64,000 nucleotides of DNA. Source: Claveliimonas monacensis. GTDB taxonomy: Bacteria; Bacillota; Clostridia; Lachnospirales; Lachnospiraceae. The translations under genes and the position numbers were made by a program. Below, one piece after another: positions 46,895 through 56,530 of this stretch. The stretch's first letter is position 1; each line of letters opens with the position of its first letter. Location: NCBI RefSeq assembly GCF_014982975.1, contig NZ_JADCKL010000001.1, positions 496,001 through 560,000 on the forward strand. Direction: 5' to 3'. Under the pieces are notes generated by a model. That model was given only the letters and a program-made list of their open reading frames with translations, ran no database searches and was not told where the DNA came from.

Positions 46895-48433
46895 TTATTT
46901 TATGATCAGTGATTTCCCTGTCATCTCTTTGGGCTGCTCCATACCCATCATCTCGATCAGCGTAGGAGCGATATCTGCCAGGCAGCCACCCTCTCTCAGT
47001 TTGTAGGAAGGATCTGCGTTTACAAGGATAAAGGGCACCGGATTGGTTGTGTGAGCTGTGAAAGGCTCCCCTGTCTCCTCGTCAATGAGCTGCTCTGCAT
47101 TTCCGTGGTCTGCGCAGATAAACATCTGTCCATCCACCTCTTTGATGGCCTCAACAGCTTTGCCAACGCACTCGTCCACAGCCTCGATGGCCTTGATGGC
47201 TGCGCTCTCCACGCCGGTGTGTCCCACCATATCCGGGTTTGCAAAGTTGATGATGATGACATCGTATTTTCCGGATCTGATGGCATCTGTCAGCTTGTCG
47301 CACACTTCGTAAGCGCTCATCTCCGGCTTCAGGTCGTAGGTAGCCACCTTTGGAGACTTCACAAGGATACGGTCCTCACCCTCGTTGGGCTCCTCTACGC
47401 CGCCGTTGAAGAAGAATGTCACGTGGGCATACTTCTCTGTCTCAGCGATACGCGCCTGCTTCAGCCCGTTTGCTGCCAGGAACTGACCGAATGTATTGGT
47501 GATCTCCTCTTTCACAAAGGCGACCAGTTTGTTCTGAATGGTCACATCATAGTCTGTGAAGCACACGAATGTTGTCTTGACGCGCTCTCCTCTTTCAAAT
47601 CCTGCGAACTCGTCGTCGCAGAATGTCCTGGTGATCTCTCTTGCGCGGTCCGGGCGGAAGTTGAAGAAGATGATGGAGTCACCGTCTTTCACTGTAGCTG
47701 TGGGAGCGCCGTCCTTCATGATGACCGTGGGCAGTACGAACTCATCTGTCGTCTCCTTGTCATAGGATGTCTGGATGCCTGCCGGTCCGGACACAGCCTG
47801 CTCGCCCTCGCCGTACACAAGAGCTCTGTAAGCCTTCTCCACACGGTCCCAGCGGTTGTCGCGGTCCATGGCATAGTAGCGTCCCATGACAGTAGCCACC
47901 TCTCCTACGCCGATCTCCTGCATCTTTGCCACCAGTTCTTCCACGTACTCTTTACCGGACTCCGGCGGTGTGTCACGGCCGTCCAGGAAGCAGTGTACAT
48001 ATACCTTCTCGATCCCCTGTCTCTTTGCCAGCTCCAGAAGTCCGTAGATGTGGGTATTGTGGCTGTGCACGCCACCGTCGGACACAAGTCCCATAAGATG
48101 AAGGGAAGAGCCGTTTTTCTTTACATTTTCGCAGGCTGCAAGGAGGGCTTTGTTCTCAAAGAAGTCGCCGTCCTGGATAGCCTTTGTGATCTTTGTCAGA
48201 TCCTGGTATACAATGCGGCCGGCTCCCATGTTCAGATGTCCTACCTCTGAATTTCCCATCTGTCCCTCCGGAAGACCTACAGCCATGCCGCTGGCATTTC
48301 CATGTACAAACGGGCACTCAGCCATCAGCTTGTCCATGACAGGAGTCTTGCCCTCTGCCACCGCATTTCCTTCTTCCTTATCTCTTAAACCGTAACCGTC
48401 TAAAATCATAAGCACTGTTGGTTTTTTACTCAT
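46895..48433 (-). CDS. gpmI: Phosphoglycerate mutase, 2,3-bisphosphoglycerate-independent
   Basis: This Mn2+-dependent enzyme interconverts 3- and 2-phosphoglycerate via a phosphoserine. The catalytic Ser62 sits in GNSEVGHLNMGAGR, and the N-terminal metal motif is MILDGYG. The 512-residue length is standard. GGGAG is 7 nt before the ATG at 48433; the ATG at 48439 is too close. It lies downstream of the esterase gene in the glycolysis cluster. Confidence 0.97.
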   Translation of the reverse strand: MSKKPTVLMILDGYGLRDKEEGNAVAEGKTPVMDKLMAECPFVHGNASGMAVGLPEGQMGNSEVGHLNMGAGRIVYQDLTKITKAIQDGDFFENKALLAACENVKKNGSSLHLMGLVSDGGVHSHNTHIYGLLELAKRQGIEKVYVHCFLDGRDTPPESGKEYVEELVAKMQEIGVGEVATVMGRYYAMDRDNRWDRVEKAYRALVYGEGEQAVSGPAGIQTSYDKETTDEFVLPTVIMKDGAPTATVKDGDSIIFFNFRPDRAREITRTFCDDEFAGFERGERVKTTFVCFTDYDVTIQNKLVAFVKEEITNTFGQFLAANGLKQARIAETEKYAHVTFFFNGGVEEPNEGEDRILVKSPKVATYDLKPEMSAYEVCDKLTDAIRSGKYDVIIINFANPDMVGHTGVESAAIKAIEAVDECVGKAVEAIKEVDGQMFICADHGNAEQLIDEETGEPFTAHTTNPVPFILVNADPSYKLREGGCLADIAPTLIEMMGMEQPKEMTGKSLIIK

Positions 48434-48468
48434 TTTCATTCTCCCTACTTTCCTGTTGGTTCATTTTA

Positions 48469-49302
48469 TTACTTCTCATCCTGGTGCCGGATATGCTCCA
48501 TCCAGCGGTATGCCAGGTCCGTCCAGCACTGGCACTCTCTCTGCACGCCGCTTCCGTCAGCTCTTCTGGAGAGCTCATCCGCAGCCCCGAGGCCGTGGAC
48601 TCCCTCCTGGAAAATGTGAAGCTCTGTTTTCACATGACATCTGTGAAGGGCTCCTGCCATCAGAAGAGAATTCTCCACCGGCACTGTGGCGTCCGCAAAG
48701 GTGTGCCACAGAAAACAGGGCGGTGTCTCCTCTCCCACTCTGTCTTCCAGGGAAAGCTTCTCCTTCTCCGCCTCATACCGGTCGCCCAGCAGCGCGCGGA
48801 AACTTCCCTCGTGAGCCACTCCCTCCTTGGAGGAGATGACGGGATAACAGAGCAGAAGTCCGGCAGGCCTTAAATCCTCTGCCTTCACATGGAGCTTCTG
48901 CGCAAGAAACGGCTCCTGCCACATGGTTCCCAGGGTCCCGGCCAGGTGTCCGCCCGCGGAGCATCCCTGGACAAAGATCTGGTCTGTGTCCGCCTTCCAC
49001 TTTTCCCCGTTCTCATGGATCAGTGCCATGGTCCTTCCAAGCTCAAGGAGAGCTGCCGGAAATACAGCCGGAGCTGTGGAGTAGCGCAGGATCGCCACAT
49101 GATATCCCTTTCCCAGGAAATACATGGCAATGGGCTCTCCTTCCCGGAAGCTGGTCCTTTCATAACCTCCGCCCGGGCACAGGATCACAAATGGTCTCTT
49201 CTGTATCCAGAGTTTCTCCCCCGGCGTATCCAGAATATAGAAGACCACATGGGCGTCCGGAAGGGATCCTTCTTCTTGCAGTTTTACAGTTTCCAGTATC
49301 AT
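48469..49302 (-). CDS. Alpha/beta hydrolase, BD-FAE/acetyl esterase type
   Basis: A 277-residue hydrolase with the oxyanion motif LCPGGGYE near residue 42, the nucleophile serine in GCSAGGH (about 114) and the late acid and histidine (FADATVP and HGL). These match small carbohydrate or acetyl esterases. It is transcribed between tpiA and gpmI, where such a gene is not expected, with only 35 nt to gpmI. It has no signal peptide, so it acts inside the cell. The substrate is unknown. Confidence 0.85.
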   Translation of the reverse strand: MILETVKLQEEGSLPDAHVVFYILDTPGEKLWIQKRPFVILCPGGGYERTSFREGEPIAMYFLGKGYHVAILRYSTAPAVFPAALLELGRTMALIHENGEKWKADTDQIFVQGCSAGGHLAGTLGTMWQEPFLAQKLHVKAEDLRPAGLLLCYPVISSKEGVAHEGSFRALLGDRYEAEKEKLSLEDRVGEETPPCFLWHTFADATVPVENSLLMAGALHRCHVKTELHIFQEGVHGLGAADELSRRADGSGVQRECQCWTDLAYRWMEHIRHQDEK

Positions 49303-49329
49303 TGTATTTTACCTCTCGAAACCCAAAAT

Positions 49330-49363
49330 CCCGCAGGGCCTGCTGTTTCAAGTCCCCTGCGGG
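49330..49363 (-). terminator. Terminator of tpiA
   Basis: CCCGCAGGG (49330-49338) pairs with CCCTGCGGG (49355-49363), followed on the minus strand by ATTTTGGG, a weak T-run, so some read-through into the esterase-gpmI pair is likely. Confidence 0.7.
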
Positions 49364-49376
49364 TGCTTTTTTATTC

Positions 49377-50126
49377 TTATTTGTAGTTTACGATCTTACC
49401 GAAATCTGCTTTCAGTGAAGCGCCGCCTACAAGTCCGCCGTCAATGTCTGCCTGTGCAAATAACTCAGCAGCGTTGCCTGCGTTTACAGATCCGCCGTAC
49501 TGGATACGGATAGCCTCTGCTGTAGCCTCGTCGTAGATCTCAGCGATGCATGCGCGGATGCCTGCGCAGACTTCCTCAGCCTGCTCTGTTGTAGCTGTCT
49601 TTCCGGTTCCGATAGCCCAGATCGGCTCGTAAGCGATGACTGCTGTCTTTGCCTGATCTGCTGTCACGTTCTGGAAACCTACCTTTACCTGCTGACGGAT
49701 GAAGTCCATTGTCACGCCCTGCTCTCTCTGCTCCAGAGTCTCGCCGCAGCACATGATGGGTGTGATGCCGTGCTCGAAAGCTTTCAGCACTTTCTTGTTT
49801 ACATCTTCGTTTGTCTCACCAAAGTAATCTCTTCTCTCGGAATGTCCGAGAACAACGTATTTCACGCCTGCATCTGTGAGCATGGCCGGGGAGATCTCTC
49901 CTGTGTAGGCTCCGCTCTCCTCAAAATACATGTTCTCAGCCCCAACCTGGATGTTTGTTCCCTTGCACGCCTCAACAACAGGGATGATGTCGATAGCCGG
50001 AACACAGAATACAACGTCCGCATCTTCGGTAGCTACCAGCGGTTTCAGCTCCTCAACAAGCGCAACTGCCTCGCTGGGAGTCTTATTCATTTTCCAGTTT
50101 CCTGCAATAATTTTTCTTCTTGCCAT
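49377..50126 (-). CDS. tpiA: Triosephosphate isomerase
   Basis: TpiA interconverts dihydroxyacetone phosphate and glyceraldehyde-3-phosphate. The catalytic residues are visible as K12 in AGNWKMN, the histidine in LGHSERR and the glutamate in [11 protein letters not shown]. The 249-residue form from the ATG at 50126 matches the family. A GTG at 50138, with AAGGA 5 nt upstream, would add four residues and has the better ribosome site. The 5' side contains the tandem structured repeats. Confidence 0.97.
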   Translation of the reverse strand: MARRKIIAGNWKMNKTPSEAVALVEELKPLVATEDADVVFCVPAIDIIPVVEACKGTNIQVGAENMYFEESGAYTGEISPAMLTDAGVKYVVLGHSERRDYFGETNEDVNKKVLKAFEHGITPIMCCGETLEQREQGVTMDFIRQQVKVGFQNVTADQAKTAVIAYEPIWAIGTGKTATTEQAEEVCAGIRACIAEIYDEATAEAIRIQYGGSVNAGNAAELFAQADIDGGLVGGASLKADFGKIVNYK

Positions 50127-50164
50127 TGTTATTTTCACTCTTTTCCTTATTTCTTTACATTTTT

Positions 50165-50282
50165 AGTGGGGGATGTTCACCTTACCAGGCTCCCCTTCGC
50201 CCTGGCGGGCTTGGCTCGCCAAGTGCGGTGAATTAAGTGCTTACTAGAATTCGTCCAGCGTCCTCCGGACTTGGACTCATTA
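50165..50282 (-). repeat. Tandem structured element, copy next to tpiA
   Basis: First of two adjacent copies, about 118 nt each and about 91% identical. On the minus strand it folds into a hairpin GTCCGG/CTGGAC (with G-U wobble, loop AGGACG) and a longer arm in which TTCACC pairs with GGTGAA, then ACTTGGC with GCCTGGT, capped by GCCC-GCCA-GGGC. It ends about 40 nt before the tpiA start. The strand is assigned from wobble pairs kept only on the minus strand. Confidence 0.75.
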
Positions 50283-50402
50283 AGTGGGGGGATGTTCACC
50301 TTACTAAGCTCTCCTGCGCCCTGGCGGGCTTGGCTCGCTAAGTGCGGTGAACTAAGTGCGCACTAGAATTCGTCCGGCGTCCTCCGGACTTGGACTCATT
50401 AA
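50283..50402 (-). repeat. Tandem structured element, copy next to pgk
   Basis: Second copy, differing from the other at about 10 positions and one G insertion. The hairpin GTCCGG/CCGGAC is perfect here. In the long arm the inner stem reads ACTTAGC/GCTTAGT where the other copy has ACTTGGC/GCCTGGT, so a G-C pair became A-U and a U-G pair became U-A. It begins 5 nt after the pgk stop, so it lies within the pgk-tpiA transcript if there is read-through. Confidence 0.75.
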
Positions 50403-50406
50403 GTGC

Positions 50407-51600
50407 TTACTTATCGTTAGCTGCGGCTACGCCCGGGAGCTCTTTGCCCTCAAGGAACTCAAGGGAAGCGCCGCCGCCTGTGGAGATGTGTGTCATCTTG
50501 TCACCGTATCCAAGCTGGTTTACAGCTGCTGCGGAGTCGCCGCCGCCGATGATGGTCACGGCGTCGGTCTCAGCCAGGGCCTGCGCAACTGCCTCTGTGC
50601 CGTGTGCAAAGTTAGGCATCTCGAAGCATCCCATAGGTCCGTTCCACACAACAGTCTTTGCGTCTTTTACTGCATCGGCAAAAATCTTCTCTGTCTCAGG
50701 TCCGATGTCCATGCCTTCCCAGCCATCCGGGATCTCCCCTGTAGGAACGATCTTGATGTTGGCATCGTTGGAGAACTCATCTCCGATACGGTTGTCTACG
50801 GGAAGAAGAAGTTTTACGCCCTTCTCCTCAGCCTTTTTCAGCATGTTTGCCGCATACTCAAGATAGTCATCCTCACACAGGGAAATGCCGATCTTTCCAC
50901 CCTGGGATTTTGCGAATGTGTAAGCCATACCTCCGCCGATGATGAGTGTGTCTACTTTATCGAGCAGGTTCTCGATAACAGAGATCTTGCTGGAAACCTT
51001 TGCTCCGCCAAGGATAGCCACGAAAGGTCTTGTCGGGTTGTTGACTGCGTTTCCGAGGAAGTCGATCTCTTTCTGCATCAGATATCCAACAACGGCTGTG
51101 TCCACATATTTTGTCACGCCTACGTTGGAGCAGTGTGCTCTGTGTGCTGTTCCGAAAGCATCGTTTACAAATACATCGCACAGGGAAGCCAGATCCTTGG
51201 AGAAAGCATCCTCGTTCTTTGTCTCCTCAGCTCTGTAGCGTGTATTCTCAAGAAGGATCACATCTCCGTCCTGCATAGCCTCCACAGCAGCCTTTGCGTT
51301 GGGGCCTACCACTTCCGGATCTGCCGCGAATTTTACTTCCTGGCCGAGAAGCTCAGAGAGACGTACGGCAACAGGTGCCAGAGAGAGCTCAGGTACAGGC
51401 TGTCCCTTCGGTTTTCCAAGGTGGGAGCAGAGGATGACCTTTCCTCCGTCTGCGATCAGCTTCTTGATGGTGGGAAGGGCTGCCACAAGACGGTTCTCGT
51501 CTGTGATCTTTCCGTCAATGAGGGGTACATTAAAGTCACATCTCACGAGGACTCTTTTTCCTTTTACATTAATATCGTCTACTGATTTTTTATTAAGCAT
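50407..51600 (-). CDS. pgk: Phosphoglycerate kinase
   Basis: Pgk transfers phosphate from 1,3-bisphosphoglycerate to ADP. The N-terminal signature [11 protein letters not shown], the later [10 protein letters not shown] and the C-terminal GGGDSAAAV nucleotide loop are present; the length is 397. AAGGAGG precedes the ATG. It follows gap by 128 nt, which includes a hairpin, giving the order gap-pgk-tpiA. Confidence 0.98.
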   Translation of the reverse strand: MLNKKSVDDINVKGKRVLVRCDFNVPLIDGKITDENRLVAALPTIKKLIADGGKVILCSHLGKPKGQPVPELSLAPVAVRLSELLGQEVKFAADPEVVGPNAKAAVEAMQDGDVILLENTRYRAEETKNEDAFSKDLASLCDVFVNDAFGTAHRAHCSNVGVTKYVDTAVVGYLMQKEIDFLGNAVNNPTRPFVAILGGAKVSSKISVIENLLDKVDTLIIGGGMAYTFAKSQGGKIGISLCEDDYLEYAANMLKKAEEKGVKLLLPVDNRIGDEFSNDANIKIVPTGEIPDGWEGMDIGPETEKIFADAVKDAKTVVWNGPMGCFEMPNFAHGTEAVAQALAETDAVTIIGGGDSAAAVNQLGYGDKMTHISTGGGASLEFLEGKELPGVAAANDK

Positions 51601-51684
51601 GTCACTGCCTCCTTATAAATGTTTGACCGCGGTACGGCAAAATGCGTCTCCTGTTTTCCTTGCCGGAACCTGCGGTTTCATAAA

Positions 51685-51716
51685 AAAGGGCCCGGTCCAA
51701 TCAGACCGGACCCTTT
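51685..51716 (-). terminator. Hairpin between gap and pgk
   Basis: AAAGGG-CCGGTC (51685-51697) and GACCGG-CCCTTT (51704-51716) pair with one mismatch, followed on the minus strand by CTTTTTTAT. It probably terminates part of the gap transcripts, which would keep gap above pgk. Confidence 0.85.
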
Positions 51717-51728
51717 CGTGAGTCTTAA

Positions 51729-52742
51729 TTACGCTAATTCTGCGAAGTATTTGATTGTTCTTACCATCTGGCTTGTGTATGAGTTCTCATTGTCATACCA
51801 GGAAACAACCTGAACTTCTGTTGTTCCATTCTCAAGCGGAAGAACCATTGTCTGTGTAGCGTCGAACAGTGAGCCGTATCTCATACCAACGATATCGCTG
51901 GATACGATCTCATCTGTGTTGTATCCGAAGGACTCTGTGGAAGCAGCTTTCATTGCCTCGTTGATCTGGTCAACTGTCACATTACCCTCTACAACTGCTG
52001 TCAGGATCGTTGTGGAACCTGTCGGAGTAGGAACTCTCTGTGCAGCGCCGATGAGTTTGCCGTTCAGCTCAGGAATAACAAGGCCGATAGCCTTTGCAGC
52101 ACCTGTGCTGTTAGGAACGATATTGCATGCAGCGGCACGAGATCTTCTCAGATCGCCTTTTCTCTGCGGTCCGTCCAGAGTCATCTGATCTCCTGTGTAA
52201 GCGTGGATCGTGCACATGATACCGGATTTGATCGGTGCAAGATCGTTCAGAGCCTTTGCCATAGGTGCAAGGCAGTTTGTTGTACAGGAAGCAGCGGAGA
52301 TAACTGTATCCTCTGCTTTCAGTGTCTCGTGGTTTACATTATATACGATAGTCGGCAGATCGTTTCCGGCTGGTGCGGAAATAACAACCTTTCTAGCGCC
52401 TGCTTTGATGTGAGCAGAAGCTTTCTCTTTGGATGTATAGAAGCCTGTACACTCCAGAACAACATCTACACCGATCTCGCCCCAGGGAAGCTCCTCAGCG
52501 TTTGCTTTTGCGTAGATCTTGATCTCTTTTCCATCTACGATAATGGAATCCTCTGTAGCCTCTACCTTGTCAGCCAGAGCGTATTTGCCCTGAGAAGAAT
52601 CATATTTTAACAGGTGAGCTAACATTTTCGGGCTTGTCAGGTCGTTGATCGCAACTACCTCATACCCCTCAGCTCCAAACATCTGTCTGAAAGCAAGACG
52701 TCCGATACGTCCAAAACCGTTGATTGCTACTTTTACTGCCAT
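51729..52742 (-). CDS. gap: Glyceraldehyde-3-phosphate dehydrogenase
   Basis: The NAD-dependent glycolytic enzyme, 337 residues. The Rossmann loop is GFGRIGR (9-15), the catalytic cysteine is in SAASCTTNC near residue 152, and the late [11 protein letters not shown] stretch is typical. AGGAGG precedes the ATG. It is the first gene of the leftward lower-glycolysis group, with a clear promoter. No CggR regulator is seen. Confidence 0.98.
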   Translation of the reverse strand: MAVKVAINGFGRIGRLAFRQMFGAEGYEVVAINDLTSPKMLAHLLKYDSSQGKYALADKVEATEDSIIVDGKEIKIYAKANAEELPWGEIGVDVVLECTGFYTSKEKASAHIKAGARKVVISAPAGNDLPTIVYNVNHETLKAEDTVISAASCTTNCLAPMAKALNDLAPIKSGIMCTIHAYTGDQMTLDGPQRKGDLRRSRAAACNIVPNSTGAAKAIGLVIPELNGKLIGAAQRVPTPTGSTTILTAVVEGNVTVDQINEAMKAASTESFGYNTDEIVSSDIVGMRYGSLFDATQTMVLPLENGTTEVQVVSWYDNENSYTSQMVRTIKYFAELA

Positions 52743-52826
52743 GATTACATTCCTCCTAAAGTCTATTTACTGTTTCACAGCTCTTTTCGTCCCTTAACTT
52801 TGTTAAAGAACTCTCAACCATTAACA

Positions 52827-52855
52827 ATTGTACTAAATCTCATACAAAAATTCAA
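52827..52855 (-). promoter_or_regulatory. gap promoter
   Basis: Minus-strand TTGAAT (52855-52850) and TACAAT (52832-52827) are 17 nt apart. The leader of about 75 nt contains a CTTTAAC/GTTAAG hairpin. Confidence 0.7.
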
Positions 52856-52870
52856 GAGCATTTTCCATTT

Positions 52871-53674
52871 TTATGTAAGGAGTTTAAAAACAGGTTTCCT
52901 CTCCTTAAATTCTGTGTAATACCGAAAGCCGCAGGACTTCAGGATACTGTCCGCCTTTTCAAAATCATAGGCAATGTGCTCCGGCCTGTGTCCGTCGGCC
53001 CCCACTGTGATGATTTCACCGCCCAGCTCCCGGTAACGCCGCAGGATATCCGGGTGGGGATGGGCAAAAGGCAGGCCGTATTTGAGCCCTGCCATATTCA
53101 GCTCGATTCCCTTGCCCCGCTCGATGACAGCCCGCAGGATAGCGTCGATCTCGTCGGCATATTTTTTGTAGGAGTACTCTGCCGTTCCGTTTTTTCCGTA
53201 CCGCACCACATAGTCAATATGCCCCAGCACGTCAAAATCCGGCGTGTTCTCTATATCCTCCAGCATTTCCACAAAGGCCTGCCTGTATACTTCCTCGTCT
53301 GTCCGGCCCTCAAAGACAGTCCCCAGGGCCGGGTCATCCCCGTCCACTACGTGGAGGGAGCCGATGACAAAGTCGAAGGGATATTTTTTCGTAAACTCTG
53401 TAAAAAAGTCGCCCAGCCGGGGCTGCATGCCCAGTTCCACGCCGATGCGGATATCGATCCGGTCTCGGTACTCTTCCTGCAGGGGACGCAGCGTCCCGAA
53501 ATAAGCGTCCGCGTCAAAAATGCTCTCATCCCCCCAGCCCATATAGTCTTTGTCGTAGTGGTCTGTAAAGCAAATGACCTCCAGCCCCTTTGCTATAGCT
53601 CCCTCGATCATTTCCCTGGGCTCTGCCTCTGAGTCATGGGAAAAGGACGTGTGCATGTGTACGTCTGCCCTCAT
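52871..53674 (-). CDS. PHP-domain phosphatase, histidinol-phosphatase type (HisJ-like)
   Basis: A 267-residue PHP-fold metalloenzyme with metal ligands in DVHMHTSFSHDS (4-15), FTDHYD, GVELGMQP, IGSLHVVDG, LGHIDY and the C-terminal GADGHRPEHI. These match HisJ/HisK-type histidinol-phosphate phosphatases. No other his genes are in view, so another phosphoester substrate is possible. It lies between gap and mnmA on the minus strand. Confidence 0.85.
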   Translation of the reverse strand: MRADVHMHTSFSHDSEAEPREMIEGAIAKGLEVICFTDHYDKDYMGWGDESIFDADAYFGTLRPLQEEYRDRIDIRIGVELGMQPRLGDFFTEFTKKYPFDFVIGSLHVVDGDDPALGTVFEGRTDEEVYRQAFVEMLEDIENTPDFDVLGHIDYVVRYGKNGTAEYSYKKYADEIDAILRAVIERGKGIELNMAGLKYGLPFAHPHPDILRRYRELGGEIITVGADGHRPEHIAYDFEKADSILKSCGFRYYTEFKERKPVFKLLT

Positions 53675-53698
53675 GGTTTCACCCCTTCTTTTTTGATT

Positions 53699-54787
53699 TT
53701 ATTTTTTGCTGCCGGTGATAGTTCCTCCGCCGAAGACATACTCTCCGTCGTACAGCACCACAGCCTGCCCCGGCGTGATGGCTCTCACAGGCTCGTCAAA
53801 GGTACACAGGATCTGGTCGTCCCCTGTCTTTTCCACCTGGCACCAGGCGCCTCTGTGATTGTACCGGATCTTGGCAAACAGGCGCACAGGTTCTGTCAGG
53901 TCAGGGACGGACATAAAGTTGAGATGGTCCGCCAGCACATACCTGGACATGGACTCCTCTCCTGTGCCTACCACTACCTCGTTTGTGTCAGGCCGGATCT
54001 CCAGCACAAAGACCGGGTGTCCCAGAGACAGTCCCAGCCCCTTTCTCTGCCCTACAGTATAGTGTATGATGCCTTTATGCCTTCCCACCACTGTCCCGTC
54101 GGAAAGGACAAAATTCCCCTCCGGGAATCTGCGACAGGCCGTCTTTTCAATAAACGAAGCGTAATCCCCGTCAGGCACAAAGCAGATGTCCTGGCTGTCC
54201 GGCTTGGACGCCACAGGGAGCTGAAGATCCAGGGCCATCTGGCGGATCTCCTCTTTGGTATATGCCCCCACAGGCATCAGCGTTCTCGCCAGCTGGTCCT
54301 GGGTGAGGTTATAGAGCGCATACGTCTGATCCTTTCTGGCCGTGGCGGAGGTCCGCAGAGACCAGCGGCCGTTTGCCAGCTGCTCCACTCTGGCATAGTG
54401 GCCAGTGGCAATGCAGTCCGCCCCGATATCCAGGCTCCTCTTCAGGAGGGACTCCCACTTCACATACCGGTTGCAGGCAATGCAGGGATTGGGCGTCCTG
54501 CCGTTGGTGTACTCATCCACAAAATAGTCAATCACGCTATGGCGGAATTGCTCCTTAAAGTTCATAACATAGTAGGGGATCTCCAGCTTTGCCGCCACCC
54601 TCCTGGCGTCATCCACGGCGCTGAGTCCGCAGCATCCGCCGTTTTCTTCCTGCACAGTCTCTTCCTCATCCTGCCAGATCTGCATGGTCACGCCAATGAC
54701 GTCATATCCTTGTTCCTTCAGCAGCCAGGCCGCCACGGAGGAGTCCACTCCCCCGGACATGCCGACCACAACTTTTTTCTTTTCCAT
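53699..54787 (-). CDS. mnmA: tRNA-specific 2-thiouridylase MnmA
   Basis: MnmA adds sulfur to the wobble uridine of tRNAs for Lys, Glu and Gln. The PP-loop GMSGGVDSS is at residues 9-17. The catalytic cysteines are in NPCIACNRY (about 100) and DSQDICFV (about 200). The 362-residue length is normal. It lies downstream of iscU and iscS; IscS supplies the persulfide sulfur, so the cluster is functionally coherent. Confidence 0.97.
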   Translation of the reverse strand: MEKKKVVVGMSGGVDSSVAAWLLKEQGYDVIGVTMQIWQDEEETVQEENGGCCGLSAVDDARRVAAKLEIPYYVMNFKEQFRHSVIDYFVDEYTNGRTPNPCIACNRYVKWESLLKRSLDIGADCIATGHYARVEQLANGRWSLRTSATARKDQTYALYNLTQDQLARTLMPVGAYTKEEIRQMALDLQLPVASKPDSQDICFVPDGDYASFIEKTACRRFPEGNFVLSDGTVVGRHKGIIHYTVGQRKGLGLSLGHPVFVLEIRPDTNEVVVGTGEESMSRYVLADHLNFMSVPDLTEPVRLFAKIRYNHRGAWCQVEKTGDDQILCTFDEPVRAITPGQAVVLYDGEYVFGGGTITGSKK

Positions 54788-54805
54788 TCTCCTTATCCTT
54801 CCGGA

Positions 54806-55249
54806 TCAATATTCCTCTTCTTCCTCTTCCTCACCCTCATGGATATCGGACTTGGGCTTCTCCAGCCCTTCGATCTTGATCCCGTTCTTCTCTGCATAGT
54901 CCCAGAGCGCTGCGTGGATCGCCTCCTCCGCAAGCAGAGAACAGTGAACCTTCACCGGCGGAAGGCCGTCCAGCGCCTCCATCACCGCCTTGTTGGTGAC
55001 TTCCATGGCTTCCTGTATATTTTTTCCTTTTACCAGCTCGGTAGCCATACTGCTGGTGGCTACTGCAGCCCCGCATCCGAATGTCTTGAACTTCACATCC
55101 CGGATGATCTGGTTCTCATCAATATCCAGGTAGATCCGCATAATGTCTCCGCATTTTGCGTTCCCCACTGTTCCCACGCCGCTGGCGTTCTCTATCTCTC
55201 CCATATTTCTGGGATGCTGGAAATGATCCATAACTTTCTCTGTGTACAT
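54806..55249 (-). CDS. iscU: Iron-sulfur cluster scaffold protein IscU/NifU type
   Basis: IscU assembles [2Fe-2S] and [4Fe-4S] clusters. The three ligand cysteines are seen in NAKCGD, FGCGAAVA and KVHCSLLAEEA. The 147-residue protein has an extra tail with seven consecutive glutamates near the C-terminus (HEGEEEEEEEY) not typical of IscU. It lies 51 nt after iscS and 18 nt before mnmA. Confidence 0.95.
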   Translation of the reverse strand: MYTEKVMDHFQHPRNMGEIENASGVGTVGNAKCGDIMRIYLDIDENQIIRDVKFKTFGCGAAVATSSMATELVKGKNIQEAMEVTNKAVMEALDGLPPVKVHCSLLAEEAIHAALWDYAEKNGIKIEGLEKPKSDIHEGEEEEEEEY

Positions 55250-55300
55250 GTTTTCTTCCTCCTTGTCTGCTGTCCTGCCGCACAGCTTTTGTTCTATCTG

Positions 55301-56485
55301 TTACCGGTTGTTTTTCTTTACAAAATCCTCGTAGAGGGGAGACATATCCCGCAGCCGGGCCACGATCTCCTTCAGGTTGTCCACTACGTAGTCTATATCT
55401 TCCTTTGTGGTCTCCTCGCCAAGCGTCAGCCGCAGGGAACCGTGGGCGATCTCGTGGGGCAGCCCGATAGCCAGGAGCACATGGGACGGATCCAGCGATC
55501 CGGATGTGCAGGCAGATCCACTGGAAGCGCAGATGCCCTTCATATCCAGCATGATTAGCAGGGACTCACCCTCAATGAACTGGAAGCTGAAGTTGGCGTT
55601 GTTGGGGAGCCTGTCCTTTGCATCTCCGTTAAGGCGGCAGTAAGGGATCTCCTCAAGTACGCGGCCGATCAGGTAATCCCGCAGCCGGGTCTCCTTGGCG
55701 GACCGCTCTGCCATGGAAGCGACAGCTCTCTCTACTGCCTTTCCAAGGCCGATGATCCCCGGCACATTCTCTGTCCCTGCCCGGCGCTTTCTCTCCTGGG
55801 CACCGCCGTGGACGAAGGAACGGATCTTTACCCCCTTGCGGATATAGAGAAATCCGATCCCCTTGGGTCCATTCAGCTTGTGGCCGCTGGCACTCAGCAT
55901 ATCGATGCAGTATTCGTCCACATTGATGGGGATCTGGCCGAAAGCCTGGACCGCATCTGTGTGGAACAGAACACCGTGCCTGCGGGCGATCTGTCCGATC
56001 TCTTTTATCGGCTCAATGGTGCCGATCTCATTGTTGGCAAACATGACGGAGATCAGGATCGTATCCGGCCGGATCGCTGCCTCCACATCCTCCGGGCGCA
56101 CACGGCCCTTTTCATCTACATCCAGGTAAGTCACCTCAAAGCCCCGCTTCTCCAGATACTCTCCTGTGTGCAGGATGGCATGGTGCTCAATCTTTGTGGT
56201 AATGATATGTTTTCCTTTTGCCTCGTAGGCCTCTGCCGTGGCTTTCAGGGCCCAGTTGTCACTCTCAGATCCTCCTGCTGTAAAGTAGATCTCATTCGTC
56301 TGTGCCCCAAGAGCCCGGGCAATGATCTCCCTCTGCTCTGTCACTGCGTCTTTATTTTTCGACGCAAAACTGTAGACGCTGGATGGATTGCCGTAATTCT
56401 CGGTGAAATAGGGAATCATGGCCTCCACTACCTCCGGGGCTGTCTTTGTTGTCGCTGCATTGTCCAGATAAATCAGTCTGTCCAT
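55301..56485 (-). CDS. iscS: Cysteine desulfurase IscS/NifS type
   Basis: A PLP enzyme that removes sulfur from cysteine as a persulfide. The PLP lysine is in SASGHKLNGPKG, and the catalytic cysteine is in the mobile loop SSGSACTSGSLD. The 394 residues fit the group I (IscS/NifS) form. It lies between the Rrf2 regulator and iscU. GGAGG precedes the ATG. Confidence 0.97.
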   Translation of the reverse strand: MDRLIYLDNAATTKTAPEVVEAMIPYFTENYGNPSSVYSFASKNKDAVTEQREIIARALGAQTNEIYFTAGGSESDNWALKATAEAYEAKGKHIITTKIEHHAILHTGEYLEKRGFEVTYLDVDEKGRVRPEDVEAAIRPDTILISVMFANNEIGTIEPIKEIGQIARRHGVLFHTDAVQAFGQIPINVDEYCIDMLSASGHKLNGPKGIGFLYIRKGVKIRSFVHGGAQERKRRAGTENVPGIIGLGKAVERAVASMAERSAKETRLRDYLIGRVLEEIPYCRLNGDAKDRLPNNANFSFQFIEGESLLIMLDMKGICASSGSACTSGSLDPSHVLLAIGLPHEIAHGSLRLTLGEETTKEDIDYVVDNLKEIVARLRDMSPLYEDFVKKNNR

Positions 56486-56530
56486 TTGTATCCTCCTATC
56501 TATCGCTGACCGCGTTGTCTGTTCTTACAT

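Noticed and set aside
50139-50406. CRISPR array between pgk and tpiA
   Set aside because: There are only two long copies directly abutting each other, with no short repeat-spacer pattern and no cas genes.
53636-55558. Plus-strand frame of 640 codons over mnmA and iscU
   Set aside because: It is antisense to well-supported genes, with no domain or ribosome site.
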